Assembly (NCBI GenBank): GCA_011089965.1
Contig: JAANAU010000003.1
Span: forward strand, 1 to 64,000
Reading direction: 5' to 3'
Length of the DNA: 64,000 bases
From: Magnetococcales bacterium
Lineage (GTDB): Bacteria; Pseudomonadota; Magnetococcia; Magnetococcales; Magnetaquicoccaceae
In this document: positions 1 to 7,984 of the stretch, piece by piece
Layout of the letters: each line of letters opens with the position of its first letter
How positions within the stretch are numbered: the stretch's first letter is position 1
Translations under genes and position numbers: made by a program
Notes under the pieces: generated by a model
Told to the model about the DNA's origin: nothing
Databases searched by the model: none
Seen by the model: the letters and a program-made list of their open reading frames with translations, nothing else

Positions 1-320
1 CCTCCGAAATGGCCATGACACGCTTCCACCCGCCACTGGCGACCGGTCTGCGGATCCACGTCCAGGACCGTGGCGCCGATGCGCCGCAGATTGCGGACGA
101 AGCGGGTTTCCTCCAGTTGCCCGGTTTCGAACAGCCGCAGCATGCGACCGGCAAACGGGGCGCAGGTGGTCCAGCGAAAGTCCAGCCACAGGGAGCGTTC
201 GCACTCCCTGCCGATGATCGATGCCCCCAGGTGAGGCCGGAGACCATCCCCGGCGTCCGCCTCGTAGGCGGCGAGGATCGCCTCGACCGTGGGAGGGTTT
301 GGTTTGGGAAGAGGCACCAT
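1..320 (-). CDS. PD-(D/E)XK (Cas4/RecB-like) phage nuclease, N-terminal part
   Basis: The gene is cut by the left window edge; about 106 N-terminal residues are visible. The ATG at 320 shares its A with the TGA of the preceding gene (TGATG), so the two are translationally coupled. The start reads MVPLPKPNPPTVEAILAAYE and continues with GASIIGRECERSLW and FAGRMLRLFETGQLEE. This arrangement (small residues, Cys-x-Arg..LW, then a helix with GxxxE) is typical of Cas4/RecB-like PD-(D/E)XK exonucleases of phages. The D and E-x-K catalytic motifs would lie beyond the edge, so the assignment rests on the N-terminal pattern and on the neighbouring DUF669 and ATPase genes. Inferred role: DNA end resection in phage recombination. 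Confidence 0.6.
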   Translation of the reverse strand, partial: MVPLPKPNPPTVEAILAAYEADAGDGLRPHLGASIIGRECERSLWLDFRWTTCAPFAGRMLRLFETGQLEETRFVRNLRRIGATVLDVDPQTGRQWRVEACHGHFG

Positions 321-712
321 CACGCACCTCCCTGAGTGGCGAGCAGGTGGTGGGCCCTGTCCATGACCGTGCGCCACTGCTCCTCGGTGAAATGGTCGCG
401 CACGACCCGGATGATGCACTCCTTGAGTCTCGCCTTGGTCTCTTCCGGTCCGCCGGGCATGCGTCGCAGATGCTCCTGCATGCGGGCAAGTTCCTCCCGC
501 TTGTGGCGCAGTGCCGAACGGGCCCGGGCGAACCACGCCGGGTCCATGGGCAGGCTGTTGACCTGCCGGTTGAGATCCGCCACGGCGATCTGATCGCGAA
601 TGGCGGCGATGTCGGATTGCAACTGGATGATGCGGTTGCGGCACTCTGGCCGGGTCGCGGGCAATGGGGTCTTGTCCCGCCGCTCTTGATCCTGCAAGAT
701 GGCAGTGTCCAT
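320..712 (-). CDS. hypothetical phage-type protein, 130 aa, coiled coil
   Basis: I chose the ATG at 712 (MDTAILQDQERRDK) because GGGAGA lies about 9 bases upstream; an in-frame extension to 871 has no ribosome site and overlaps the upstream gene. The protein is strongly helical and charged: residues about 20-45 and 55-85 (RSALRHKREELARMQEHLRR) should form a coiled coil, followed by KECIIRVVRDHFTEEQWRTVMDRAHHLL. I do not recognise a family. It lies in the leftward recombination operon between the DUF669 gene (88 bases upstream) and the nuclease gene (overlapping stop/start), so an accessory or structural role in that module is likely. Confidence 0.6.
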   Translation of the reverse strand: MDTAILQDQERRDKTPLPATRPECRNRIIQLQSDIAAIRDQIAVADLNRQVNSLPMDPAWFARARSALRHKREELARMQEHLRRMPGGPEETKARLKECIIRVVRDHFTEEQWRTVMDRAHHLLATQGGA

Positions 713-800
713 GGGTCTTCTCCCAAAAAAGTCGTCTCGTGGATGGGGCGACGCCGTCACACATGCTTGCCGGCGGGGTGACGACGTGCGCCCCTCGATT

Positions 801-1334
801 TCATCCCATGCGTCGCCATGGTCCGGTACCGCCTGCAACCGGCTGGGCTGGCTTGGCCTGGGGGGCGGCACTTTGCGGCGCCGGTGCGGGCGACGGTGGC
901 GGTGCCGCTTGTTGCCCCTGGATGGCCGGACGGAACGCCTGGGCGGCGTTGGCCACGGGCTTGTAGCCCTTCACCTGGTTGTAACCCTCCCGATCCACCG
1001 TCACCTTCACCATCACCGGCTTGAAATGCAGTTCCTCCGAATCGCTCACCTGCAAACGCCCGATGGCGTGGCAGATGGCCGACAGGGTGCGCTGGGCGAT
1101 CTCTTCCGCCTGACGGTTGGGATTGATCAGATTGAGCCGGTCAAAAAGTTTGCGTCCGGCCAGTGGGCCATCCAGGACATCCATCTCCATCCACAGGTAC
1201 TGCCCGGAGCCGGTCTTGGTGGCCCGCATTTCGCTGTTGATGATCTGCACCCGGTAGTCGCCGGGGGGCAGGGTTTCGAAGGGTTGCGACGGATCCACCT
1301 GGGAGGCGTCGAAGGTTCCACCGAGTTGTGCCAT
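801..1334 (-). CDS. DUF669 family phage protein (putative ssDNA-binding)
   Basis: 177 residues from an ATG at 1334 with a GAGGAGAG ribosome site; longer in-frame starts overlap the upstream ATPase gene. The first 125 residues carry the DUF669 pattern: PPGDYRVQIINSEMRATKTG, then YLWMEMDVLDGP, GRKLFDRLNL and AQRTLSAICHAIG. The C-terminal 45 residues are Ala/Pro/Gln-rich and probably disordered, like the tails of single-stranded DNA-binding proteins. DUF669 proteins sit in phage recombination or replication modules next to RecA-like ATPases and Cas4-like nucleases, as here. The ssDNA-binding role is inferred from that context and the tail. Confidence 0.75.
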   Translation of the reverse strand: MAQLGGTFDASQVDPSQPFETLPPGDYRVQIINSEMRATKTGSGQYLWMEMDVLDGPLAGRKLFDRLNLINPNRQAEEIAQRTLSAICHAIGRLQVSDSEELHFKPVMVKVTVDREGYNQVKGYKPVANAAQAFRPAIQGQQAAPPPSPAPAPQSAAPQAKPAQPVAGGTGPWRRMG

Positions 1335-1344
1335 TTCTCTCTCC

Positions 1345-2106
1345 TCATGCGGTTTGGGTGTTTTGTTTGCCCGTGAGATGCTCTTCCAGGGTGGACCACT
1401 CCATGGACATCTCCGGGGGAAGGCCGTAGCGGTTCTTGGCCAGAAAGGCGGGCCGCTCCTGCGTGAACAGCACCCGCTCTCCGGTGCCGACGGCCCGGTT
1501 GACCCGCTGGCCAAAGCCGACATCGGCCTTGGTGGTGGCGATCCGGTAGTTGGCGAACAGCACGCAGTCGCTGTGCTCCTGCACAAGGGCGGCGGCCTTC
1601 TGGTGGAGCTTCACGTCGTAGCGGTCGAAGGGTTCGTGCTCCGGAGAATCGAACCGGCGGATAGTGGCGTGGGCGATCTGGATCACCACCATGTTCTTTT
1701 CCGCCCGCAGTCGGTTGAGACGCTCCAGGTACATGCGCCAGAGATCCAGGGCGGCGACGTAACCCTTGCCGTAGCCCATATCCTCGATGCTGTTGACCCG
1801 GTTGATCCGGCACACCTCGGCCCAGATCAGGGGTTCGAGCCAGTCCACCGAGTCCATAACCACGCTCTCGAAGTCATGCTGTTCGGCAAGCAGGCTGTCG
1901 AGGGCCTCCAGAACCTCGCCGAAGGTGCGGGAGATCGGGAAGTTGGTCACCTGCAGCAGCCCGAGACCATCCTCGGTCAAAATGAAGACCGGTTTGGGCG
2001 AACATGCCGCCAACGTGCTTTTGCCGACTCCGGCCACGCCGTAGACAAGAATGCGAGGTGGCAGAAGCGCCTGCTGCCGGTTGAGAGAGGCGAGCGAAAT
2101 GGCCAT
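1345..2106 (-). CDS. phage RecA/AAA_24-type ATPase (Sak4-like)
   Basis: 253 residues from the ATG at 2106, which overlaps the upstream TGA (TGATG). Walker A is GVAGVGKS at residues 23-30, Walker B is around FESVVMDSVDWLE, and a following KNMVVIQIAHATI strand fits a RecA-fold core. The size and layout match phage nucleotide-binding proteins of the AAA_24/Sak4 group, which act in single-strand annealing and recombination. The gene runs directly into the DUF669 gene (10-base gap). Inferred role: ATP-dependent recombination mediator of the mobile element. The exact subfamily cannot be fixed by eye. Confidence 0.75.
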   Translation of the reverse strand: MAISLASLNRQQALLPPRILVYGVAGVGKSTLAACSPKPVFILTEDGLGLLQVTNFPISRTFGEVLEALDSLLAEQHDFESVVMDSVDWLEPLIWAEVCRINRVNSIEDMGYGKGYVAALDLWRMYLERLNRLRAEKNMVVIQIAHATIRRFDSPEHEPFDRYDVKLHQKAAALVQEHSDCVLFANYRIATTKADVGFGQRVNRAVGTGERVLFTQERPAFLAKNRYGLPPEMSMEWSTLEEHLTGKQNTQTA

Positions 2107-2591
2107 CACAAACCTCCCCGGCCCGCAGGCCGTTCCAGCTTGAAGGTCGGTTTGCCCACCTTGAGGGTGCGTGCCGCCTCGAAGAACTTCCGGATGGAGG
2201 TGGGCCAGGCGGTGTAGCGGCTCTCCGGCACCCGGTAGGCGACCTCGACGTAATCCGTGGGGTCTTCCCCGGACTCCTCGATTTTTCCGACTAGTTCGGC
2301 AAGCTTCTCCTGGTCCCACTCCGGCTTCTTGGGCAGATCGGTGATCACGATGAACGGGCCATCGTCGAAGCGGACGATGCCGGTGGGCTTGTTGTTCTGA
2401 TTGCGGACCAGGGCAGCCCGGTCGTTGTAGCGGTGCGCGATGGCGTCATCCAGGCTGGCCTTGATCGCCTTGGCGCGGTTCAGGTGGGCGTCGGCTTCGT
2501 CCAAAAGAGTGGCCAGCGACTCGATATCGAGATCGGCCACCTGGGCAGTGGGCTGCTCCGGAAGATCGTGAATGGAAAGGGTGGTGTTCAT
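2106..2591 (-). CDS. hypothetical phage-type protein, 161 aa
   Basis: The start ATG at 2591 overlaps the upstream stop by four bases (ATGA), and its own stop overlaps the ATPase start, so it is an integral operon member. Residues 25-55 are a charged helix (LATLLDEADAHLNRAKAIKA); the middle contains FDDGPFIVITDLPKKPEWDQ, and the C-terminus is basic (ARTLKVGKPTFKLERPAGRG). I do not recognise the family. Such small conserved proteins commonly precede the AAA_24 ATPase in phage recombination operons, so a partner role is plausible but unproven. Confidence 0.65.
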   Translation of the reverse strand: MNTTLSIHDLPEQPTAQVADLDIESLATLLDEADAHLNRAKAIKASLDDAIAHRYNDRAALVRNQNNKPTGIVRFDDGPFIVITDLPKKPEWDQEKLAELVGKIEESGEDPTDYVEVAYRVPESRYTAWPTSIRKFFEAARTLKVGKPTFKLERPAGRGGL

Positions 2592-2809
2592 GCCAAACCT
2601 CCAGCTTGGGCAGTACGTTGAGATTGGGAACGATCGTTGCGCCGTTGCTTGGCCTCATACCGTTCGATATCATCCTGACGGTAGACGACCCTACCGCCGA
2701 TCTTGAGATAGGGCGGTCCCTCGCCGAGAGAACGCCAACGCTCCAGGGTGCGGTGAGAAATGCCCCACCGGCGGGAAAGCTCGATTTGATTGAGATGATG
2801 AGTGGTCAT
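2588..2809 (-). CDS. AlpA/excisionase-type helix-turn-helix protein
   Basis: 73 residues. The ATG at 2809 has a perfect GGAGGAGG site six bases upstream; the longer reading frame to 2857 has none. The sequence LSRRWGISHRTLERWRSLGEG followed by PPYLKIGGRVVYRQDDIERY is the classic winged HTH of the MerR-superfamily excisionase/AlpA group (helix_turn_helix domain type 17). These proteins act as excisionases or as activators of integrase genes. It is the first gene of the leftward recombination operon, consistent with a directionality or regulatory factor for the element. Confidence 0.85.
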   Translation of the reverse strand: MTTHHLNQIELSRRWGISHRTLERWRSLGEGPPYLKIGGRVVYRQDDIERYEAKQRRNDRSQSQRTAQAGGLA

Positions 2810-3123
2810 GTCCTCCTCCAAGAGGTTGTGGGAAGCTGATGGGGAGGAAGATACCAACCACCAGGGGAGGAGGAACTACCCACGAAAGGGAGGAGCCAGG
2901 GGAGGAATGCACGGAAACGGATAAAAATGACCCTGCAAAGGAAATGGAAATATGGATTCAGTGGGTGCCGAGCCTGTTCAACAAGACTCCTGACAGCGCC
3001 GGTCGCGCGCTGGTGATAGATGAGGTGGTATCATTCGAGAATTTCTGACTGGTGGCACACATCCAAGGCAGGACCACAAATACGCCCCCTGCTTGAACAC
3101 CCAGGAGGTCTGAAAGAGGGCAG
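2810..3123. promoter_or_regulatory. divergent intergenic region, 314 bp
   Basis: No gene is supported here. The stretch separates the leftward recombination operon from the rightward PilZ-like pair and must hold the promoter of the leftward operon, but I cannot point to convincing -35/-10 boxes. The ribosome site of the HTH gene lies at its left edge. Confidence 0.35.
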
Positions 3124-3324
3124 ATGAGTAGTGTCAGGAGGAGAAGATTTTATACCTGCCTGCTCCCGGGAGGCATTCCCCGGCTTGTTGTACGGGAATT
3201 GCATGGAATTGATCGCACAGAGATCACGCCAGCTTTTGAACCCCGAGGAGAACGCGGCATGACGATGATGAATGGGCGACGGACGGTGCGGGTCGAACAT
3301 CTGGAGGAGTTTGGATTGCTGTGA
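3124..3324 (+). CDS. small hypothetical protein, 66 aa, coupled to a PilZ-like gene
   Basis: A short basic reading frame (MSSVRRRRFYTC) ends with GRRTVRVEHLEEFGLL. Its TGA overlaps the GTG start of the next gene (GTGA), and the GGAGGAG that serves that gene lies inside it, which favours a real coupled gene. The ribosome site of its own start is weak. I do not recognise the product. It may be a remnant of a longer protein. Confidence 0.35.
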   Translation: MSSVRRRRFYTCLLPGGIPRLVVRELHGIDRTEITPAFEPRGERGMTMMNGRRTVRVEHLEEFGLL

Positions 3325-3695
3325 GCCTTCAGGGCGAGGATGGAAACCAGCACGACGTGTTTCCGTTGAATCTGAGCGCCGGGGGGTGCGCTTTCCTCTG
3401 GCCCGAGGAACCGGTGGCCTGGCAGGCGGGAAGTGCGCTGGAATTGACCTTGCACTGGTGCATGGACAGACGCATCCGGATCCCGAGCGCCCTGGCGCGC
3501 ATGGATCGCCGTGCCGCAGGGTTGACCGGCCATGTGGCGTTCTCCCCCTGCGAGCCGAGGGCATTGCGGGAGGTGGAGGCACTGATTCCGGTCATCGAGC
3601 GGAGTCAATTGCAGGCCAGAAGCGACTGGCAACCCCCCACCGGCGCGTATCCCGCCATCCGGTCTGTCCGTTCACGGCCCTGTTTCACATGTTGA
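3321..3695 (+). CDS. PilZ-like domain protein
   Basis: 124 residues from a GTG at 3321, preceded by GGAGGAG about 11 bases upstream. The motif NLSAGGCAFLW at residues 17-27 matches the second PilZ signature (D/N-x-S-x-x-G), and the following beta-rich stretch (SALELTLHWCMDRRIRI, ARMDRRAAGLTGHVAFS) fits the PilZ barrel and its terminal helix. The first signature (RxxxR) is not obvious, so c-di-GMP binding is uncertain. It lies on the mobile element away from any c-di-GMP enzyme. The last 20 residues are low in conservation signs and may be read-through of decayed sequence. Confidence 0.5.
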   Translation: MSLQGEDGNQHDVFPLNLSAGGCAFLWPEEPVAWQAGSALELTLHWCMDRRIRIPSALARMDRRAAGLTGHVAFSPCEPRALREVEALIPVIERSQLQARSDWQPPTGAYPAIRSVRSRPCFTC

Positions 3696-3714
3696 CGACT
3701 GCTCAAGTGTGCCG

Positions 3715-4653
3715 TCAGATCAATAACCAGCAGTATCCATCCCCGTAGCCAATCAACTCCTTCCAATCGGGATGTCTGTGAAACAGCTTGGTAATCTGGG
3801 TGGCATTGGAATCGATGGCCTCCAACACCTCCTGGGTTCTGACCCTGGGTTCTCCGCGTTGCCAGGCGTTGATCAAAGCACCGATCACCTGCTTTTGTTT
3901 GTCACCCCGGAATAGAAAATTTCGCCCACTGACCGTTATGGAGCTGTAATCATTGCTGTAGCGTAACGGCAGCTCCCGTTCTTGAACGGCGGTTCCGGAC
4001 AGCACCCTCGCTATCGCATCCAGGTCGATGCGGACGTGCTCTTCTCCGGGCGGAAAGCAATCATGCAAACGCATCACCCGATGATTGCCTGGAAAACGGG
4101 CATTGCGAATCGTCCAGAGCGAGGTGGTCAGCAGTACGCCCGCTGGTTCTCCGCTACGCTCCTGCAGAGCATCGACCACCTGATCGTACCCACTGGCAAA
4201 TCCAAGACGGCGGGTAAAAAACAGCGCACAACGTCGCTTTCCGATCCAGGGATTACCAAGATGCCACAGACGATCCTGAATCAGCAATTTGGGCGAAAGC
4301 GGCATGGAGAGGCCGAACTGTTCTCCGATCCAACCCATCAACCACTCCAGGTCCAGATCCCAGGTGAGCATGTCTTCCTTCGGCACCGGAACCCAGCCTC
4401 GAGCGTCCGCGCTGAAATAACGAAATCCTCTGGAGGCGGCATCCCATTCCGCCTCCACATAATGGCATTCATGATTGGACCGGTCCGGCACCATGGTCTG
4501 CAGCGGTCCCGGACGCAGCGCTCCGAGACGAATGGCCTCGGCACCCTCCCTGGGGAAATGGTCGCTCATTTTTTCTCCGCCCGTGCGGGGGGTGGCTCCC
4601 TCGCATAGTTCGGCGAGCAACTCCATGGTCATTCTGGAAATCTTCTGTCCCAT
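3715..4653 (-). CDS. hypothetical protein, 312 aa (last gene of XRE-ImmA cargo)
   Basis: It starts seven bases after the stop of the 411-aa gene and is evidently the last gene of that operon. I do not recognise it. Features visible: an N-terminal charged segment; a central region rich in aromatic residues (HYVEAEWDAASRGFRYFSAD, DLEWLMGWIGEQFGL); and a C-terminal part (RGDKQKQVIGALINAWQRG, then EAIDSNATQITKLFHRHPDWK) that resembles a winged helix-turn-helix. No membrane segment and no Walker motif are visible. Inferred: a cytoplasmic partner of the upstream genes, perhaps DNA-binding through its C-terminus. Confidence 0.7.
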   Translation of the reverse strand: MGQKISRMTMELLAELCEGATPRTGGEKMSDHFPREGAEAIRLGALRPGPLQTMVPDRSNHECHYVEAEWDAASRGFRYFSADARGWVPVPKEDMLTWDLDLEWLMGWIGEQFGLSMPLSPKLLIQDRLWHLGNPWIGKRRCALFFTRRLGFASGYDQVVDALQERSGEPAGVLLTTSLWTIRNARFPGNHRVMRLHDCFPPGEEHVRIDLDAIARVLSGTAVQERELPLRYSNDYSSITVSGRNFLFRGDKQKQVIGALINAWQRGEPRVRTQEVLEAIDSNATQITKLFHRHPDWKELIGYGDGYCWLLI

Positions 4654-4660
4654 ACTCTGG

Positions 4661-5896
4661 TCACACCTCCCGCACCAATCCCCAGAGAGCGAGGTACTTT
4701 TCGCACACGAGGCGCTCCTTTTCCGTTTTGCTTTTCAGATTGCAACCGTTGGGCAGGGAGAGTCTGACAGGTATGGTCTTGCCGCGACCAAACCCTTCGT
4801 CCGGGTGAAACTGGACCGAAAGGACCGCCTTCTGGATGCGAAAGCCTGAGGTCAATGGATTGTGTTCCTGGAACCATTCGAAAAGCCGTTCGTATAGGCT
4901 TCGACCGGTTTGACGATCCGCCTCAAAGGTCATGAGTTCTGCGCCATCCAGCAAGGGTTTCAGGGTCAGAGAGATCACCTCGACCCCCTTGATGCCATCT
5001 TCCGGGTCCGTGGCAAAGGCTCGCAGAGTCATCAGCGGTCGCAAATCGAACTCCCGCAAAGGAATCCGCGTACTGACGATCTCCTGGCGCAACAGGGTGT
5101 TTGCAAAGGCGCGGGCCATCTCTTCCCGGCTGGCCCGGTCCTGGGCAATGACCTCGATGATCCCGGTGTCGGCTTCGTAGGTGAGGGAGAATTCGTGAAC
5201 AGGACGCAGATGTCGCCGGGCCAGATCGCCGTTCTCGAACTCCAGGATGCTGTCCGGCAACCCTTCCCGATAGACCACCACCTGCACCAACCGGCTTTTG
5301 CCTCCCTTGTCTTTATGCCGGATGCGTTCGTAGATCTCCACCTTGACATGGGAAGAGCGGAACCAGGTCTTGACCCTTTCGACGAACTCTCGGCGATGCT
5401 CCGGGTCGGCACTGACGGTCATTTTTTTCGGGCCTACGAATCCGTCCCAGATCCGTCCCAGGCGATACCGGTCGGCATGGCGGATTTCCATGGCCCTCCG
5501 GAAAGAGTCGGGTTCATGGAGATGGAGCCAGATGCCACGTGCAATGGCACTCTCTTGTTCAACAAATCCTTTCCGGTCGATCACGACCGCCTGCATGGCT
5601 TCCTGCCCCAGATCGTCGGCCATCTCCACGAATCGTTCGGCATCTGTTCCAACCTGCCCCAGAAGGGTGTCATCCAGGTGGCCGATCTCTGCCAGAATTT
5701 TCTGTGTTCTGGCTCGCGCCGACCCTCCGGAGGCAGAAACGAGCGTTCCCAATTGCACCCCGAGGCCATCAAAATAGGCCACCAGCATGGAGTCCGAAAG
5801 ATGACGGACAACCTTGGCGATGGCAGGGGACACGGGCAGAGTACTTCCCGCCGACACTGCCGGAGACAGGTCGGGAACAACAGCGTGCAGATTCAT
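4661..5896 (-). CDS. hypothetical protein, 411 aa (XRE-ImmA cargo)
   Basis: I chose the ATG at 5896 (MNLHAVVPDLSP) because GAGGAGG lies six bases upstream; the in-frame ATG at 5941 has no such site. The product is soluble and acidic, with no transmembrane segment or Walker motif. The N-terminal third is helical (AIAKVVRHLSDSMLVAYFDG). The central part alternates beta strands with conserved-looking charged turns (VKVEIYERIRHKDKGGKSR, VVYREGLPDSILEFENG), and a late segment reads FEADRQTGRSLYERLFEWF. I do not recognise a family. Gene order (XRE, ImmA, this, 312-aa) and a mobile-element location suggest an effector or sensor in a defence or stress module. Confidence 0.75.
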   Translation of the reverse strand: MNLHAVVPDLSPAVSAGSTLPVSPAIAKVVRHLSDSMLVAYFDGLGVQLGTLVSASGGSARARTQKILAEIGHLDDTLLGQVGTDAERFVEMADDLGQEAMQAVVIDRKGFVEQESAIARGIWLHLHEPDSFRRAMEIRHADRYRLGRIWDGFVGPKKMTVSADPEHRREFVERVKTWFRSSHVKVEIYERIRHKDKGGKSRLVQVVVYREGLPDSILEFENGDLARRHLRPVHEFSLTYEADTGIIEVIAQDRASREEMARAFANTLLRQEIVSTRIPLREFDLRPLMTLRAFATDPEDGIKGVEVISLTLKPLLDGAELMTFEADRQTGRSLYERLFEWFQEHNPLTSGFRIQKAVLSVQFHPDEGFGRGKTIPVRLSLPNGCNLKSKTEKERLVCEKYLALWGLVREV

Positions 5897-6007
5897 TGCG
5901 GCCTCCTCATCAAAAAAGTTCAACTCAATGCTTATCCGCAAAAGAACGTATCATGGAGGCATGATGCGGTCAATCTGCATTTTTACAAAATAAGCGGATA
6001 AACATAT

Positions 6008-6724
6008 TCAGCTGGAGGCGAAATCTGCCGATGAGTGGTCGGTTATGGCATTGAGTTTGAGCAGGCGGACCCGGGCCGCATCCCCGGAAACGGCGAATTG
6101 CTCTTTGATGCGTTGGATCAGAGCCTGGACAGGCTTGGTTTCCAGGTCGAGGGGATCGACCAGGTGGTTGGATTGCCAAACCTCCTCGATCAGGGGACGA
6201 AGATGGCTGATCGGCATGAGCAGAGCGCCGCTCGCATAACCGGCCTGCCACTCCATCCAGTCGTCGTGTGTGGTCTCCAGAATCGTGTCTCGTTTGCAGA
6301 TCGCCTTGTTCCCCAGGTCGTCCCGGTCGAGCAGGCGATCCACGAAAAATTTTTCATCCCACAACTGGTGATGGAAATAGAGGTGGCCGAACTCGTGGGC
6401 CAAGGTGGTACGGAGGCGGTTTTCCCTCCTGGAGTCATTGGCCAATTTTTCGGAAATCAACACGGAGGGCCTGCGATCCGGGAAGAAGGCCGTCATTCCC
6501 TCCACGTCATCGCCAAAGTCCGACAGGTCGGCATAGGAGTCCAGATCGTCGGCGTACTCTTCGATCAGACTCTGGAGATCCTCGGTGACGATGGGGAACC
6601 GTTCCTCTCCATAACGTCGCCGCAGAAAGGAACGCATAATCCCGTCGCATTCCAACTCCAGCTCTTCCTGGGTATAGAATGGACGTTGCCCGAACCGGCC
6701 TGTGTTGTCGTGCACCATCCACAC
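6008..6724 (-). CDS. ImmA/IrrE-family metalloendopeptidase
   Basis: 238 residues. The zinc motif HEFGH lies at residues 110-114, followed by LYFHHQLWDE and a downstream EWQAGYASGALLMP, in which the Glu and Ala-rich helix match the third-ligand helix of ImmA/IrrE peptidases. Family members cleave or remove XRE-type repressors after a stress signal. The XRE gene ends only 13 bases upstream, so the pair is probably a repressor/antirepressor switch controlling the operon. The start is either GTG 6724 or ATG 6718; neither has a clear ribosome site. The 411-aa gene follows 111 bases downstream. Confidence 0.88.
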   Translation of the reverse strand: MWMVHDNTGRFGQRPFYTQEELELECDGIMRSFLRRRYGEERFPIVTEDLQSLIEEYADDLDSYADLSDFGDDVEGMTAFFPDRRPSVLISEKLANDSRRENRLRTTLAHEFGHLYFHHQLWDEKFFVDRLLDRDDLGNKAICKRDTILETTHDDWMEWQAGYASGALLMPISHLRPLIEEVWQSNHLVDPLDLETKPVQALIQRIKEQFAVSGDAARVRLLKLNAITDHSSADFASS

Positions 6725-6737
6725 GGCGGCATCCCCG

Positions 6738-7067
6738 TCAACCGTTGGTCAGATTGCGACGGAAATTGGCGAAGCTCTCCATGATCTGTTCCCGATTGGT
6801 GGCCTGTTCCCGGAGATCGTCCGGGATCTTCCCGGCCAGAACGAACAGATAGCCTTCATCCTCTCCAAGCACCGAGGCAAATTGGCGGATCAGGTGGTCG
6901 GAGGTCGGATTGCGCCGATCATGCTCGATATCGTTCAAATACTGTGGAGAAATGGGACCGCCGTCGTCGTCCTTGTGGATCATGGCGGCCAGATCCTTTT
7001 GATTGATCTTTTTTGATTTCCTGGCCAGAACGATGGCCCGGCCAAATGTGACTGGTTTCTCAGCCAT
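6738..7067 (-). CDS. XRE-family HTH transcriptional regulator
   Basis: 109 residues from the ATG at 7067, with AAGGAA about eight bases upstream; the frame extends to 7193 but lacks a site. The helix-turn-helix runs FGRAIVLARKSKKINQKDLA, then PISPQYLNDIEHDRRNPTSD. The recognition helix and the 'IEHDRRNPT' ending are typical of phage Cro/CI-like XRE repressors. The C-terminal helix (NREQIMESFANFRRN) may dimerise. Being first in the operon with ImmA/IrrE next to it, it probably represses its own promoter in the AT-rich upstream region. Confidence 0.88.
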   Translation of the reverse strand: MAEKPVTFGRAIVLARKSKKINQKDLAAMIHKDDDGGPISPQYLNDIEHDRRNPTSDHLIRQFASVLGEDEGYLFVLAGKIPDDLREQATNREQIMESFANFRRNLTNG

Positions 7068-7346
7068 GAAATTTCCTTTTCGTTGATATACGCATGTTCG
7101 CGGATATGTCAAATCTATTATCACACTCCAAAGCCCGAGGAAAGAAAAAAACAGTGACCTCGTCATGAACAACAGAGAGATCGTTGCGATCATCAGACCG
7201 ATTTACGCTCCAGTTCGCGCCACCATATTTGTTTGCGCTCCTTTTCTATATCTGTTTGTTTTTGTTGTTAATTGATAAATTATGCATCTATCCTCGGTTC
7301 CCGATTACACAATCGAACCGCCGCCTTCAAGGAGACCGAGGAGAAG
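7068..7346. promoter_or_regulatory. divergent AT-rich intergenic region, 279 bp
   Basis: The stretch lies between the leftward XRE operon and the rightward recombinase module and is clearly more AT-rich than its neighbours (around 7090-7300). It must hold the promoters of both. The XRE protein is the likely autoregulator, but I see no unambiguous operator pair. The ribosome site GGAGACCGAGGAG of the next gene lies at its right end. Confidence 0.5.
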
Positions 7347-7553
7347 ATGGTCAGTACCGCCGAACCCACCCGCATGACCCCCGACCAGCGCCTGGATGAA
7401 ATCGCCGGAATCCTCACCTCCGGCATACTGCGACTGCGTCTAAAAAAGGCACAACACATTGAAAAACGAGAATATTTTTCACTTGATAAAGGGAACCGAA
7501 TGGCCCCTTATGGCACTCCCAACCACATTGATATTCAAGGGAAAAAACCATGA
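7347..7553 (+). CDS. small protein of the serine-recombinase module, 68 aa
   Basis: The start reads MVSTAEPTRMTPDQRLDEIAGILTSGILRLRL. The stretch MTPDQRLDEIAGILTSGILRL resembles small proteins found just before DUF2924 and large serine recombinase genes in proteobacterial elements. The C-terminal half (KKAQHIEKREYFSLDKGN) looks less regular and may be altered by decay. GGAGACCGAGGAG precedes the ATG, and the stop overlaps the DUF2924 start by four bases. Confidence 0.6.
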   Translation: MVSTAEPTRMTPDQRLDEIAGILTSGILRLRLKKAQHIEKREYFSLDKGNRMAPYGTPNHIDIQGKKP

Positions 7554-7984
7554 GTACACTATCCCAGATCGCAGCCCTGCCGGGCAGGTCCACCCAGGAG
7601 TTGAACCAATTGTGGCGAAAATTGTTCGAGACCGATCCGCCCCAGGCTGGGAAGGATTATCTGGTGCGTCGCTTGGCCTACCGAGTCCAGGAACTGGCCC
7701 ACGGGGGCCTCTCCCAGGCAGCGACCACCATTCTGGACGGACTGGGACGTGGGACTTCCGATCCGGGCAAGACGCCCGCCAGGACGGAGGGTGCCATACC
7801 GGCTCCAGGTGCTCGGTTGATCCGGGAATGGCAGGGGGTGGAGTACACGGTCACGGTTCTCGATGACGGGTTTGAATATCAGGGCCGCCGGTTCAAAAGC
7901 CTGTCGTCGGTGGCCAAAGCCATCACCGGCACCCACTGGTCGGGTCCGTTGTTCTTCGGACTGCGTAAGGGAGGCAAGGTATGA
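7550..7984 (+). CDS. DUF2924 family protein
   Basis: 144 residues. The N-terminal part LNQLWRKLFETDPPQAGKDY and RRLAYRVQELAHGGLS, and the C-terminal REWQGVEYTVTVLDDGFEYQ, with GRRFKSLSSVAKAITGTHWS and GPLFFGLR, are the hallmarks of DUF2924. These proteins accompany large serine recombinases on integrative elements and prophages; their function is unknown, though the C-terminal part resembles a small DNA-binding fold. Stop and start codons overlap with the recombinase gene (ATGA). Confidence 0.9.
   Translation: MSTLSQIAALPGRSTQELNQLWRKLFETDPPQAGKDYLVRRLAYRVQELAHGGLSQAATTILDGLGRGTSDPGKTPARTEGAIPAPGARLIREWQGVEYTVTVLDDGFEYQGRRFKSLSSVAKAITGTHWSGPLFFGLRKGGKV

Noticed and set aside
4910-6001. 363-aa plus-strand frame opposite the 411-aa gene
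   Set aside because: The minus-strand gene has the strong GAGGAGG start and tight operon spacing; the plus frame has neither.
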